From Pandoraea sp. (lineage in GTDB: Bacteria > Pseudomonadota > Gammaproteobacteria > Burkholderiales > Burkholderiaceae): DNA of 64,000 bases. The stretch spans positions 247,488-311,487 of the forward strand of contig NZ_SCSK01000006.1 of NCBI RefSeq assembly GCF_004297875.1. The letters are read 5' to 3'. Positions 50,932 to 60,185 of the stretch are shown piece after piece (position 1 is the first letter of the stretch; each line of letters opens with the position of its first letter). The notes below the pieces were generated by a model. It was not told where the DNA came from and did no database searches. It saw only the letters and a program-made list of their open reading frames with translations. The position numbers were made by a program, and so were the translations under genes.

Positions 50932-52469
50932 TCGCCACCTCCACGCGAAGTCGCGCGAGCTGCCAGCGCCAGGCGGGCATGCTCCTGATCGGAGAACGGC
51001 CGCTTCTTACCCATGATTTCCTGCGTGTTTTCATGCCCTTTGCCGGCTATCAGCACGACATCGGCCGGTGCAGCCTGCCGGATCGCCTGCAAGATCGCAC
51101 TGGCGCGATCCTCGATTTGCCGGACTTTCTCCGGGGCACTCAAACCTGCCGCAATTTGAGCGATGATGCCGGCCGGCGACTCGCTGCGCGGATTGTCGCT
51201 GGTGAGCACCACGGCGTCGGCCAACCGTTCCGCCGCGGCGCCCATGAGCGGACGCTTGGCCGCGTCGCGGTCGCCGCCGCAGCCGAATACGCAAATCAAC
51301 TGGCCGTCGCGCGCGCGTGCGACCGGCCGCAGCGCGCCGAGCGTCTTTTCGAGCGCATCCGGCGTGTGAGCGTAATCCACGACGACCAGCGGCGCGCCGG
51401 TGCCGCCCAATTGCTGCATGCGACCGTCGACCGGCTCCAGCTTCGCCAGCGCCGACATGGCCTGATCAGCCGGCACGCCCGCAGCGAGCGCCGCACCGAG
51501 CACGGCCAGCAGATTGCTGATGTTGAAGGTGCCCAGCAGCGGCGTGTGCATGATTGTCGATGTGGATTCGGCATGTAACCGAAACGTCGTGCCGGAGGCA
51601 GTCGCCTGCACGTCGGCGGCAGTCAACACGCGGTTGCCGTGGGCCGACGGGGTCGGCACACCCAACCCGTATTCGATGACCGGCAACCTGCCGGCGAGTT
51701 TGGCCAACAGCCGCTGCCCCATAGCGTCGTCGCGGTTGATCACCGCGCATTGCAAACCCGGCCAGGTGAACAGCCGCGCCTTGGCAGCCTCGTAGGCCGC
51801 CATGGTGCCGTGATAATCGAGATGATCCTGAGTGAGATTGGTGAATACGGCGATGTCGAACGCCACACCGTTGACCCGCCCCTGAGCCAACCCGTGCGAT
51901 GACACTTCCATGGAGACCGCACGCGCGCCAAGCGCCTGCAAATCACGCAGATTTTGCTGAAGCTGTACGGCGTCGGGCGTGGTGAATCCCGTGCTCCGCA
52001 ATTGCCCCGGCATGCCGGTGCCGAGCGTACCAATGATCGCGCAGGTTTGTCCGGCGTCGCACAGCACCCTTGCCAGCCACTGGCTGACCGACGTCTTGCC
52101 GTTGGTTCCGGTAATGCCGATCGTCCGCATATGGCGGCTTGGCTCGCCATACCAGAGCGAAGCCAATTCGCCGGCCAGCGCGTCGAGTCGCGCCACGCCC
52201 AGATGCGCCACACTCGTCACGTCGGCGGGCCAGCGCCAGGCGTCGCTTTGCCACAGTACCGCAGCGGCACCGCGCGCCACCGCGTCGGCGATGAACGGCC
52301 GATTGTCGGCACCCTCGACGGCGTAGGCGACAAACACATCACCGGGCTGGATGCGACGACTGTCTGCCTGCAATAACGCTTCGGCGCTGCAATGCTCGGC
52401 GAGCCAGCCATGCGCGTTTGTCAGCGTCGCGCGCATCGGCGCGCTCAACGTTACAGGGTCGACGGCCAT
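50928..52469 (-). CDS. murE: UDP-MurNAc-L-Ala-D-Glu--2,6-diaminopimelate ligase
   Basis: Adds meso-diaminopimelate. 513 residues. ATP loop ITGTNGKTSVSQWLA near 118-132; LTQDHLDYHGTM near 220; the amino-acid specificity motif DNPRSE is near residue 427, indicating meso-DAP, as expected in Gram-negative bacteria, rather than lysine. The ATG at 52469 lies inside the end of ftsI (19-base overlap), so translation is coupled. Confidence 0.97.
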   Translation of the reverse strand: MAVDPVTLSAPMRATLTNAHGWLAEHCSAEALLQADSRRIQPGDVFVAYAVEGADNRPFIADAVARGAAAVLWQSDAWRWPADVTSVAHLGVARLDALAGELASLWYGEPSRHMRTIGITGTNGKTSVSQWLARVLCDAGQTCAIIGTLGTGMPGQLRSTGFTTPDAVQLQQNLRDLQALGARAVSMEVSSHGLAQGRVNGVAFDIAVFTNLTQDHLDYHGTMAAYEAAKARLFTWPGLQCAVINRDDAMGQRLLAKLAGRLPVIEYGLGVPTPSAHGNRVLTAADVQATASGTTFRLHAESTSTIMHTPLLGTFNISNLLAVLGAALAAGVPADQAMSALAKLEPVDGRMQQLGGTGAPLVVVDYAHTPDALEKTLGALRPVARARDGQLICVFGCGGDRDAAKRPLMGAAAERLADAVVLTSDNPRSESPAGIIAQIAAGLSAPEKVRQIEDRASAILQAIRQAAPADVVLIAGKGHENTQEIMGKKRPFSDQEHARLALAARATSRGGGE

Positions 52470-54220
52470 GGCTCACTCTCCGTGGTCGGGTCGCTCAGCA
52501 CCAATTGACGGATTGGCGCATCCGGCGCGACATTCAAAGCCTGCAACGCCCCGCCGGCGATGCTCGAGAAAACCGGCGCTGCGGCCGTGCCGCCGTAATG
52601 CGAGCCGCGCGACGGCTCGTCCAGCATGACCGCCACGACGATGCGCGGCGCGGACATCGGCGCCAGGCCGACGAACGATGCGCGATATTTGGTTCGGTCG
52701 TAACCATTACCCGACTGCTTGTAAGCCGTGCCGGTCTTGCCGCCGACGCGATAGCCCACCACCTGGGCCCGCGTCGCGGTGCCACCCGGCAAAGTTGCGA
52801 TCTCCAGCATCTGCCGCACTTGCCGAGCCGTCTGTGCGGAGAACACGCGCTCGCCGCGAGCTGGCGCGCCATCCGTTTTATAGATGGAAACGGGGATCAG
52901 TTCGCCGTCGTGGGCAAAGACGGTGTATGCGCGCGCCAATTGGAGCAAGGACGCCGACATCCCGTAGCCATAGCTCATGGTGGCCTGTTCGATGCGCCGC
53001 CAACTGCGGTGGGGGCGCAGACGGCCGGCGACTGCCCCCGGGAAGCCCACGTTCGGTGCACGCCCAAAGCCGGCGAGGGTATACATCTCCCACATTTCCT
53101 GCGGCGTCATCATCAATGCGATCTTCAGCGTGCCGATGTTGCTCGACTTCTGAATCACGCCGGCGACAGTCAGAGCGCCGTGATTGCGCGTGTCTGTGAT
53201 GGTCGCGCCGTCGAGCCGGATGCGCCCCGGCGAGGTTGCGATCATGGTGTCCGGCGTGACGCGCCGATGTTCGAGCGCCAGGCCGATGGTGAACGGCTTC
53301 ATGATCGAGCCAGGCTCGAAGGTGTCGGTCAACGCACGGTTGCGCAGTTGAGCGCCTGTGAGCCTGAGCCGATCATTGGGGTTGTAGGTCGGCAAATTGA
53401 CCAGCGCCAGCACTTCCCCGGTGCGCGTGTCCAGGACGATGGCACTGCCCGCCCGGGCGCCCGTACGCTCGATGGCATCCTTGAGTTCCCGATAGGTCAG
53501 GAATTGAATTTTGCTGTCGATCGACAGCGCGATATCTCTTCCGTCCCTGGGCGAGGCCAGTACGCCGACGTCTTCGACAATTCGCCCCAGACGATCCTTG
53601 ATGACCTGGCGACTACCCGGAACACCCGCCAAGTCGGCCTGACGCGATAGCTCGACACCTTCCTGTCCGGCATCCTCGACATTGGTGAAACCGATGATGT
53701 GCGCCGCGGTTTCGCCTTCCGGATAAAAACGCCGGTATTCCTTGCGTTGATATATTCCCGGGATTCCAAGTGCCGCGACTTGCTCGGCCTTATCCAGCAG
53801 GACTTGGCGTTTGAGATAGACAAAACTCCTGTCGGCACTTAGCTTGCGGCGCAGAATGTCGCCCTTCATGTCGAGCAGTCTGGCCAACTCATTGAGCTTA
53901 CTTGCCGACACATCTTGTGGCACATCCTCCGGCAGCGCCCAAATGGCGCGCACCGGCAGGCTCGTCGCAAGCACCTGTCCATTGCGGTCAAAAATCTTGC
54001 CGCGTGTCGCCGGCAACTCGAGCGTGCGTTTGTAGCGGCTTTCACCCTGCCTTTGATAAAAATCGTTGCCCGGGCCTTGAATCCAGAACGCGCGCACGAG
54101 CAGCGCGGTAAAAACCGCGAAGACCAGAAACATCGCCAATCGCGAACGCCAGGCAGGCACAGCCACGGCAAGCACCGGGCTGGTCGCGAACTGGACGTTT
54201 TGCGATTCGTTGCGCTTCAT
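52451..54220 (-). CDS. ftsI: Penicillin-binding protein 3, septal transpeptidase
   Basis: Class B PBP that cross-links septal peptidoglycan with FtsW. 589 residues. Short cytoplasmic N terminus, one membrane helix (about 29-48, MFLVFAVFTALLVRAFWI), a dimerisation/pedestal domain (ATRGKIFDRNGQVLATSLPV) and the transpeptidase domain. The active-site serine is in EPGSIMKPF (SxxK) near 303-306; SSN near 355; KTGT near 494. The ATG at 54220 overlaps the ftsL stop. Confidence 0.97.
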   Translation of the reverse strand: MKRNESQNVQFATSPVLAVAVPAWRSRLAMFLVFAVFTALLVRAFWIQGPGNDFYQRQGESRYKRTLELPATRGKIFDRNGQVLATSLPVRAIWALPEDVPQDVSASKLNELARLLDMKGDILRRKLSADRSFVYLKRQVLLDKAEQVAALGIPGIYQRKEYRRFYPEGETAAHIIGFTNVEDAGQEGVELSRQADLAGVPGSRQVIKDRLGRIVEDVGVLASPRDGRDIALSIDSKIQFLTYRELKDAIERTGARAGSAIVLDTRTGEVLALVNLPTYNPNDRLRLTGAQLRNRALTDTFEPGSIMKPFTIGLALEHRRVTPDTMIATSPGRIRLDGATITDTRNHGALTVAGVIQKSSNIGTLKIALMMTPQEMWEMYTLAGFGRAPNVGFPGAVAGRLRPHRSWRRIEQATMSYGYGMSASLLQLARAYTVFAHDGELIPVSIYKTDGAPARGERVFSAQTARQVRQMLEIATLPGGTATRAQVVGYRVGGKTGTAYKQSGNGYDRTKYRASFVGLAPMSAPRIVVAVMLDEPSRGSHYGGTAAAPVFSSIAGGALQALNVAPDAPIRQLVLSDPTTESEPWPSTL

Positions 54221-54519
54221 CGGCCGCCCCTCTTCCCGCCTGGCGGCATAACAGCAGGCAAGCCGGTCAGATATTGGGTTCGGCCAGGATTGGCCGGCAT
54301 CATGTGCAACTGATTGCGGGCCACGGACTCAATGCGCGCGCTCTTGCTTTGAGCGCTTTGCTCATATTGGAGGCGATCCCAGTCCTGCGCCAGCTGGTAT
54401 TCGAGCGCCTGCTCACGCCCAAGCTCGATAAAGAGCGTACGGGCACGATACTGGGCATTGACCAGTGAAAGAGCGCACAGCAGCAGGACAGCAAGCAGCA
54501 GAATGTTGAGGCGGCTCAT
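54217..54519 (-). CDS. ftsL: Cell division protein FtsL
   Basis: Small bitopic divisome protein that forms a complex with FtsQ and FtsB and activates FtsWI. 100 residues: one N-terminal membrane helix (about 3-21, [19 protein letters not shown]) and a periplasmic coiled coil (about 27-68, heptad-like [22 protein letters not shown]). The C-terminal tail is Pro/Gly-rich. It overlaps rsmH upstream and ftsI downstream by four bases each. Confidence 0.94.
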   Translation of the reverse strand: MSRLNILLLAVLLLCALSLVNAQYRARTLFIELGREQALEYQLAQDWDRLQYEQSAQSKSARIESVARNQLHMMPANPGRTQYLTGLPAVMPPGGKRGGR

Positions 54520-55469
54520 GGCGCAGCCCTTTCCGCCACGCGCATGATGGCTGACCTCGCACGCGGGTTGGCCGTCGTCTCGGCATCGCCGGGCTTGACG
54601 CGCCCGCGCAGGATCATCTTGGGGCGAGGGATGTCACTGGCTCGCAACGGCACGCGCCGATCGATCACGGGCGGCTTCGCATGCGCCTGCATGAAGCGCT
54701 TGACGATGCGATCCTCCAGCGAATGAAAGCTGATTACCACCAGCTTGCCTCCATACTCCAGCACATCCAATGCGGCCCCAAGTGCTATCGGCAACTCCGC
54801 AAGCTCTTGATTGACGTGAATCCGTATAGCCTGAAAGGTGCGTGTGGCCGGATTCTGGCCCTTCTCGCGGGTCTTGACTGCACCAGCCACGATCTCGGCA
54901 AGCTCGCGCGTGCTGACGAGTGGGCCAAGACGGTCGGCGTCTGCCCGGCGAGCAATAAGCGCCTTTGCAATCTGAACAGCAAACCGTTCTTCCCCATAAT
55001 TTCTGATGACCTCCGTCAATTCGTCCTGCGACACCCTGGCGAGCCAGTCGGCGGCCGACTCTCCACGACTGGGATCCATGCGCATATCGAGCGGCCCGTC
55101 GAAACGAAAACTGAAGCCTCGCGCCGGATCGTCCACCTGCGGGGACGACACGCCCAAATCCAGCAACACACCCGCCACCGCATTCACACCAAGCCGCGCA
55201 AGCACCTCTCGCATTGCCGCGAAGCTCTCGTGCACGATCGCGAATCGCGGGTCGTCGATCTTGCTCGCCTCGGCAATGGCCTGCGGGTCCTTGTCGAAAG
55301 CGATCAGGCGCCCCTGCGGCCCGAGGCGGTTCAAAATCTTGCGGCTATGACCGCCGCGCCCGAAAGTGCCGTCGACATACACGCCATCGAGCCGCCATAG
55401 CAGTGCATCCACGGCCTCATCCAGCAGAACCGTGCGGTGCTGCATTTCCGTTTCCACCGCGTGCGTCAT
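54516..55469 (-). CDS. rsmH: 16S rRNA (cytosine(1402)-N(4))-methyltransferase
   Basis: Methylates C1402 in the ribosomal P site (also called MraW). 317 residues. SAM-binding [15 protein letters not shown] near 32-46; [23 protein letters not shown] (near 105-127) is the family signature; C-terminal [13 protein letters not shown]. The ATG at 55469 may be replaced by the in-frame ATG at 55445 ([12 protein letters not shown]). Located between mraZ (21-base gap) and ftsL. Confidence 0.97.
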   Translation of the reverse strand: MTHAVETEMQHRTVLLDEAVDALLWRLDGVYVDGTFGRGGHSRKILNRLGPQGRLIAFDKDPQAIAEASKIDDPRFAIVHESFAAMREVLARLGVNAVAGVLLDLGVSSPQVDDPARGFSFRFDGPLDMRMDPSRGESAADWLARVSQDELTEVIRNYGEERFAVQIAKALIARRADADRLGPLVSTRELAEIVAGAVKTREKGQNPATRTFQAIRIHVNQELAELPIALGAALDVLEYGGKLVVISFHSLEDRIVKRFMQAHAKPPVIDRRVPLRASDIPRPKMILRGRVKPGDAETTANPRARSAIMRVAERAAP

Positions 55470-55490
55470 GCTCGACAGGCCACCTGACTA

Positions 55491-55919
55491 TCAAAAAGTG
55501 AAATTCTTCAGCGCATCCGGCATACCCTGGGCCATCGCCGCCTGCTCTTTTGCGATATACGTCGTGGCATCCCAGATTTCGAAGTGACTGCCCATGCCAA
55601 GCAGCATGACGTCTTTGTCCAGACCAGCCGCCAACCTGAGCTCGGAGGCAATCAGGACCCGGCCGGTACCATCCATCTCGACATCCGCTGCGCTGCCCAA
55701 AAAAATACGACGCCACCAGGTGGCGTCCATCGGCAGCGCGGCGACCCTGCCGCGAAAAACCTCCCACTCCGGGCGCGGGAAAAGCAACAAGCACCCATCC
55801 GGGTGCTTGGTAATCGTGACCCGGCCCTCAGCCTGTTCCTTCAGCACGTCACGATGCCGGGCCGGCACTGACATCCGCCCCTTTGCATCCAGTGATAGTG
55901 CCGAAGCCCCTTGAAACAC
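55491..55919 (-). CDS. mraZ: Transcriptional regulator MraZ
   Basis: AbrB/SpoVT-fold DNA-binding protein that controls the dcw operon it heads. 142 residues with two tandem MraZ domains: [19 protein letters not shown] (about 9-27) and [21 protein letters not shown] (about 81-101), each with the DxxGR turn. Start is GTG with AGGA seven bases upstream. Its operator repeats are at 55981-56020, so autoregulation is expected. Confidence 0.96.
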   Translation of the reverse strand: MFQGASALSLDAKGRMSVPARHRDVLKEQAEGRVTITKHPDGCLLLFPRPEWEVFRGRVAALPMDATWWRRIFLGSAADVEMDGTGRVLIASELRLAAGLDKDVMLLGMGSHFEIWDATTYIAKEQAAMAQGMPDALKNFTF

Positions 55920-55980
55920 GGCGAGTTCCTCGAAAAATCAGCGGCCACCTGAGCCCATTCAACACTCGACAAAACGAGAA

Positions 55981-56020
55981 AATTTCACACGAAATTGCAC
56001 TTTCTCACACTATTTCCCAC
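55981..56020 (-). promoter_or_regulatory. MraZ operator: four 10-bp direct repeats
   Basis: On the minus strand GTGGGAAATA, GTGTGAGAAA, GTGCAATTTC and GTGTGAAATT follow each other with exactly 10-bp period. In E. coli and Mycoplasma MraZ binds TGGGN/GTGG(G)-type repeats spaced by five bases, so this is the operator of the mra promoter; the third repeat is the weakest. The array starts directly after the -10. Confidence 0.85.
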
Positions 56021-56047
56021 TTTAGAGTAAGCATTTATGGCGGTCAA
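56019..56047 (-). promoter_or_regulatory. Predicted mraZ (dcw operon) promoter
   Basis: On the minus strand TTGACC (56042-56047), 17 bp, TAAAGT (56019-56024). The MraZ repeats begin at the -10, so bound MraZ would cover the transcription start. Confidence 0.7.
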
Positions 56048-56369
56048 GCGTTTTGGCGGTTTTTTGAATGAAAATTTCTTGCCAGAACAATGACTTAGCG
56101 CACATTCCTCATGTCGCCGCCAGCTAAATTTCGATAAAAATTAATGGGATAAGAAAGATTGTGAAAGTGCTACATCAGAAACCGGACGCTCGAAACGGCC
56201 AACGTCCAAGCATATGGAGAGTTCAACAAAAGTAGGTACTCACGCCACCAAGTCATCGGCAGGGCTCTGCCGGCCGACACGCGGTTTGGCACATTCAGGG
56301 AAATAGGGAGACTTTAGCCAAGCCCCCAAAACCGCCGCGCCAGAAAAGCAATGGGAGCCCCAGCCGTAT
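56048..56369. other. Intergenic region between the mra promoter and coq7
   Basis: No supported gene. The first 100 bp are A+T-rich. A 6-bp hairpin CGGCAG / CTGCCG lies at 56257-56272 without a T run. I found no clear terminator for coq7. Confidence 0.5.
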
Positions 56370-57005
56370 TTATATCGCGTAAGCAATCGTGGTCATGACT
56401 TTGGAGGTGAGCTTCATCGCCCGTCGCACCGGCGCGGGCAACTCGACGCCTCCCGCGTCTCGCGCAGTTTGCCCATGCACGATCTCATCCGCGCGCATTT
56501 GCTCGAGAATCGCCCTGGAGCGTGCATCTTGCGCCGGCAGGCGCTCGAGATGACCGTCCAGGTGATGCTCGACCTGCCGCTCCGTTTCAGCCATGAATCC
56601 GAGACTGATGCGATCGCCAGCCTTGCCGGCCAGGAATCCGATCGCCAAGGCCCCCGCATACCAAAGCGGATTAAGCAGACTGGGGCGCGCGTCCAACTCG
56701 CTGAGTCGCGTAGCGGTCCACGCCAGATGATCTTCCTCCTCGCGCGCCGCGCGCTCGAACGCCACACGCAGCCGCTCGGACGGCGTCGCCAGCTTTTGGG
56801 CCTGATACAGCGCCTGGGCGCAAACCTCGCCGACATGGTTGACGCGCATCAGGCCGGCCACGTGCCGCCGCTCGCGCTCGCTCAGTTGCGGCTGCGCCGC
56901 TTGTGCCGGAGCGGCCGGTAGAGGCAGAGCGCGGCCCGCGCGGGTCACGCCAGTGACGGCGCGCAGGCCGCGGTCGAATTCGTTAATCCAGGCATCCAAT
57001 GACAT
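56370..57005 (-). CDS. coq7: 2-polyprenyl-3-methyl-6-methoxy-1,4-benzoquinol hydroxylase
   Basis: Di-iron carboxylate hydroxylase of ubiquinone synthesis (Coq7/Cat5 type, replacing UbiF). 211 residues. The ligand motifs are [14 protein letters not shown] (ExxH-like pair), [10 protein letters not shown] (ExxH) and [10 protein letters not shown] (ExxxH), in the order expected of the family. Frame is open six codons earlier; [15 protein letters not shown] at 57005 is the usual start. Supports use of ubiquinone, as does ispB. Confidence 0.93.
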   Translation of the reverse strand: MSLDAWINEFDRGLRAVTGVTRAGRALPLPAAPAQAAQPQLSERERRHVAGLMRVNHVGEVCAQALYQAQKLATPSERLRVAFERAAREEEDHLAWTATRLSELDARPSLLNPLWYAGALAIGFLAGKAGDRISLGFMAETERQVEHHLDGHLERLPAQDARSRAILEQMRADEIVHGQTARDAGGVELPAPVRRAMKLTSKVMTTIAYAI

Positions 57006-57344
57006 GATCGCTTTCTCGAACAACCGTTTTTACGTATTTTACGATATGAGATGACGGCAGGGTGGAAGGCTCCAATCGCTCAATTTGCCGGCCTTGCCCG
57101 ACGCAAATTGAACGCGGCGCAGCGCCCCATGGAGCGCTCCGATTCGGGCGCAAAGCCCACGCCATGGGGCTGTTGCAAAAAAGAAACATGAATCGCTCGA
57201 TTCAGGCGGCAAACGCGCCTTTTCCTTTGCCAGCACCAGTGAATTTGTTACATTACGTCCAACTTCTCGCGAAGTTGATTAGCAAGGACGTTATCACTAG
57301 TGACCTTGTTAAACAAATCTCACAATCTTCTTGGAGATCACTCA
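57006..57344. other. 339-bp region between coq7 and the porin gene
   Basis: No supported gene. It holds an inverted repeat GCCCCATGG (57124-57132) / CCATGGGGC (57162-57170) with a 29-base loop. A small hairpin AACTTC / GAAGTT is at 57261-57276, and the porin promoter probably lies just upstream of it. Confidence 0.5.
57227..57254 (+). promoter_or_regulatory. Candidate porin promoter
   Basis: TTGCCA (57227-57232), 16-bp spacer, TACATT (57249-57254). The leader to the ATG would be about 84 nt and includes the AACTTC/GAAGTT hairpin. Confidence 0.35.
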
Positions 57345-58454
57345 ATGAAAAAGTCGCTTCTCGCTCTTGCTGTGCTCGGCGCCTTCGCCGGCGCTGCTCA
57401 AGCACAAAGCAGCGTGACCCTGTACGGTATTATTGATGCGGGTATCAACTACACCAGCAATGTTGGTGGCCATTCGGCTTGGACCGCGACTGACGGCGTG
57501 ATGCAAAGCAGCCGTTGGGGTTTGAAAGGCGCTGAAGATCTGGGCGGTGGCTTGAAGGCCGTGTTCCAGTTGGAAAACGGTTTCAACCTGATGAACGGTA
57601 AGCTGAACCAAGGTGGCCGCGAGTTCGGTCGCCAAGCTTGGGTTGGCCTGAGCAGCGCGACGGCTGGTACGTTCACGATCGGTCGTCAATACGACTCCGT
57701 GGTTGACTACCTGGGTCCGTTGGCTTCTGGCGCTCAGTGGGCCGGCTACATCGGCGCTCACCCGGCCGATAACGACAACCTGAACAACTTCTTCAGAACC
57801 AACAACTCGGTCAAGTACAGCAGCGTCAACTACAACGGCTTCAGCTTCGACACGTTGTATGGCTTCAGCAACTCCACCCAGTTCGCGAACAACCGCCTGT
57901 GGAGTATCGGTGCCGGTTACGCCAACGGTCCTCTGACTGTGGGCGCAGCTTACTTGTACGGTCAAAACCCGGGCTCCGCAACGAACGGCAACGGTGCTAA
58001 CACCGACGGTACGTTCGGCGACGGTGCTCGCAACAAGCAAATCTGGGGCTTGGGCGGCGCCTACGCGTTTGGTCCGGCAACGGTTGGCTTGGTCTACACC
58101 AACGTCAAAGTCAACGGCACCGGCCTGATCAACGACAATGGCAACGGCGCAACCGATACCGACGTGCGCGTGCAGAACGTCGAACTGAACGGCAAGTACA
58201 TGCTGACCCCGGCCCTGCAACTGGGTGCCGCTTACACGTACACCTGGGCGAAGGACGCTGCTGGTCTGAAGCCGAAGTACCATCAAGTCAACCTGGGCGC
58301 CGATTACTGGCTGTCCAAGCGGACCGATGCGTACGTGATCGGTATCTACCAAAAAGCCGCTGGCGACGCACAAGTTGCAGACATCAATGCGCTGGGCGCA
58401 TCGGACACGAAGCATCAAGTCGCTGTTCGCGTCGGCCTGCGTCACAAGTTCTAA
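57345..58454 (+). CDS. Trimeric outer-membrane porin (Burkholderia type)
   Basis: General diffusion porin, 369 residues. The signal peptide MKKSLLALAVLGAFAGAAQA is cleaved after residue 20; the mature protein starts QSSVTLYGIIDAGINY. Gram-negative porin hallmarks are SRWGLKGAEDLGGGLKAVFQLENGF (about 46-70) and TFTIGRQYDSVVDYLG; the C terminus RVGLRHKF ends in Phe, needed for BAM assembly. Codon use looks strongly biased, as in highly expressed genes. GGAG precedes the ATG at 57345. Monocistronic, with a strong terminator. Solute specificity cannot be told. Confidence 0.95.
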   Translation: MKKSLLALAVLGAFAGAAQAQSSVTLYGIIDAGINYTSNVGGHSAWTATDGVMQSSRWGLKGAEDLGGGLKAVFQLENGFNLMNGKLNQGGREFGRQAWVGLSSATAGTFTIGRQYDSVVDYLGPLASGAQWAGYIGAHPADNDNLNNFFRTNNSVKYSSVNYNGFSFDTLYGFSNSTQFANNRLWSIGAGYANGPLTVGAAYLYGQNPGSATNGNGANTDGTFGDGARNKQIWGLGGAYAFGPATVGLVYTNVKVNGTGLINDNGNGATDTDVRVQNVELNGKYMLTPALQLGAAYTYTWAKDAAGLKPKYHQVNLGADYWLSKRTDAYVIGIYQKAAGDAQVADINALGASDTKHQVAVRVGLRHKF

Positions 58455-58481
58455 TCTGACTTAACCGTCAGGTTTGAATCA

Positions 58482-58507
58482 AAAGGCACCTTCGGGTGCC
58501 TTTTTTT
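58482..58507 (+). terminator. Terminator of the porin gene
   Basis: AAAGGCACC / GGTGCCTTT stem with a TTCG tetraloop and a run of seven T residues; 27 bases after the stop. Confidence 0.95.
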
Positions 58508-58531
58508 ATGTTCGCGCAATCTCTTTTGTAG

Positions 58532-58549
58532 ATTGACTTGGGAGTCAAT
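58532..58549. promoter_or_regulatory. Palindrome upstream of the MarR gene, likely operator
   Basis: ATTGACTTGGGAGTCAAT, a perfect 7-bp inverted repeat around TGGG. It contains TTGACT, a good -35, and lies 53 bases upstream of the marR start, fitting MarR-family autoregulation. A matching -10 is weak. Confidence 0.55.
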
Positions 58550-58601
58550 TTAATTTAAACCTGAACTTTTCAGCATCCATCTTTCTCACTCTCATTTCCT
58601 C

Positions 58602-59090
58602 ATGCAAATAGTCGAGGCGACATCCCTGGATCTGGAAACGCGGGCCAACGTGCACGACCACGAAGCATTGCGCTTGTGGCTCAGGTTGCTGACGTGCACC
58701 AATCTGGTCGAGACGGAAATCCGGTCTCGCTTGAGGCAGGACTTTGATTGCACGCTGCCGCGCTTCGACTTGCTGGCTCAGCTGGACCGGCATCCGGAGG
58801 GACTGAAAATGGGTGAGCTTTCGAAACGCATGATGGTAACCGGCGGCAACGTGACCGGCATCACGGACCAACTTGAGAAGGAAGGTTGGGTCATCCGCGA
58901 GAAGATGGAACACGACCGTCGCGCTTTTCTCATCAAGCTGACGCCCCGCGGAAAGAAAGCGTTCGCGAAAATGGCCCAGGCCCACGAAACCTGGATTGAG
59001 CGCACTATCGGGCAACTCTCGGCGACGGAGCGGGAACAGCTCTTTAATTTACTTGGCCGCCTGAAGGCTGCCATCCCGTCTCAGGGTTGA
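58602..59090 (+). CDS. MarR-family transcriptional regulator
   Basis: 162 residues, dimeric winged-helix protein. Helices 1-2 (about 22-50, LRLWLRLLTCTNLVETEIRSRLRQDF) form the dimer side. The DNA-binding part is LPRFDLLAQLDRHPEGLKMGELSKRMMVTGGNVTGITDQLEKEGWV (about 52-98), with wing EKMEHDRRAFLIKLTPRG. Cys32 and Cys49 might sense oxidation; this is speculation. Target genes are unknown; candidates are itself and the neighbouring genes. Its end overlaps the end of the convergent metallopeptidase gene by ten bases. Confidence 0.92.
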   Translation: MQIVEATSLDLETRANVHDHEALRLWLRLLTCTNLVETEIRSRLRQDFDCTLPRFDLLAQLDRHPEGLKMGELSKRMMVTGGNVTGITDQLEKEGWVIREKMEHDRRAFLIKLTPRGKKAFAKMAQAHETWIERTIGQLSATEREQLFNLLGRLKAAIPSQG

Positions 59091-60178
59091 GCAGGCTTTT
59101 CAGCGTTGCCCTGCGACAGAACGTCCAGTTCGGCCTGGCGCTTGTCGGCGGGCTCAGCCGCCAATTCCTTAACCGCCTTGTAAAAAGCAGGCAAGTTTCC
59201 ATGCTGCTGCGCGAGCAATGCCCTGAACGCCGGCACCCATCGGGAATAGTCAGCGTAAGCACCAAACTTGGCGTTGTTCAAGCCATTATCGATCCATCGG
59301 TCAAAGCCGGCGTAGCCACCCCAGGAGGCGCGCAGGTGCGCATAACTCACCCGTACTTCTCGGAAGATTCGGCGCTTTTCGATTTCCTTCTGCTCGCGGG
59401 GCAATGAGCTGGCATAGAGCTCGGCCAGGCGATCCCGATAGCGTTTGATGAGCGCTCGGAATGCGCGCCGATGCAGGTCAGCGACATCAGGGGCTTTGGC
59501 CGCACGAGGACGAGAGCGAAGCCAACGGGCCACACCCACGGCGGCCACAGTGACGGCAAAGGATTCGTTGAACATGGTATCGCCACGCACGTAAACGACC
59601 TGGTGGGCGAGTTCATGGAATATGATTCGCGCCAGCTCTGCCTCGGGATTGAACAAGAAGGTATTCAACAGAGGGTCGTCAAAATAGCCGAGCGTTGAGT
59701 ACGCGGGCACGCCGACCGTGCAGGTTTCCCAGCCATGGCGTCGCAAGTCGCGCGCATATTGCTCGGCATCGGCGTGCGAATAGTAACCACGATAATCAAC
59801 GCAGCCGGCAATGGGGAAGCAGGATTGCTTGAGCCTCAATGAGAGGGGCCGCGCGGCAAACACATCCCAAACAACGTAGGCGCGTTTCAGATCGGCATAC
59901 TTCCTGTAACTGCCATTGTCGGGTAGGCCGAGCTTTTCGACAGCGTAGATGCGAATTTCCTCAGCCAAGCGTAAGCGCCGAAGCAAGCGTTCATCAACGC
60001 GGTCGCTCTTCGACAACGCATCGACCGGCCGCGCTGCTTCGAGCAATGCAAATTGTCCGTGAATAGCCTGCGCGTAATAATCGACTTCTGCGCAACCGCT
60101 CAAGCCCACGATGGCCCACGCGGCGCTTAGCCAGATAAGGGGCTGTCGCCATCCCCGACCGGCCCGCGCCGACATCAT
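59081..60178 (-). CDS. Lipoprotein zinc metallopeptidase, putative aminopeptidase
   Basis: 365 residues, resembling the putative aminopeptidase family PF10023. The N-terminal signal peptide ends in lipobox LSGC (Cys29), so it is a membrane-anchored lipoprotein. The zinc motif HELAH, in ARIIFHELAHQVVYVRGDTMFNESFA, lies near residue 187, with the third ligand probably in NESFA. Substrate unknown. It begins seven bases after the stop of the molybdopterin oxidoreductase gene, so they are probably co-transcribed. ATG codons at 60178 and 60175 are both usable. Confidence 0.85.
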   Translation of the reverse strand: MMSARAGRGWRQPLIWLSAAWAIVGLSGCAEVDYYAQAIHGQFALLEAARPVDALSKSDRVDERLLRRLRLAEEIRIYAVEKLGLPDNGSYRKYADLKRAYVVWDVFAARPLSLRLKQSCFPIAGCVDYRGYYSHADAEQYARDLRRHGWETCTVGVPAYSTLGYFDDPLLNTFLFNPEAELARIIFHELAHQVVYVRGDTMFNESFAVTVAAVGVARWLRSRPRAAKAPDVADLHRRAFRALIKRYRDRLAELYASSLPREQKEIEKRRIFREVRVSYAHLRASWGGYAGFDRWIDNGLNNAKFGAYADYSRWVPAFRALLAQQHGNLPAFYKAVKELAAEPADKRQAELDVLSQGNAEKPAQP

Positions 60179-60185
60179 CGCAGCC

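Noticed and set aside
57062..57436. Plus-strand open frame overlapping the porin start
   Set aside because: It runs into the porin signal-peptide region in another frame and has no family resemblance; the porin ATG at 57345 with GGAG is clear.
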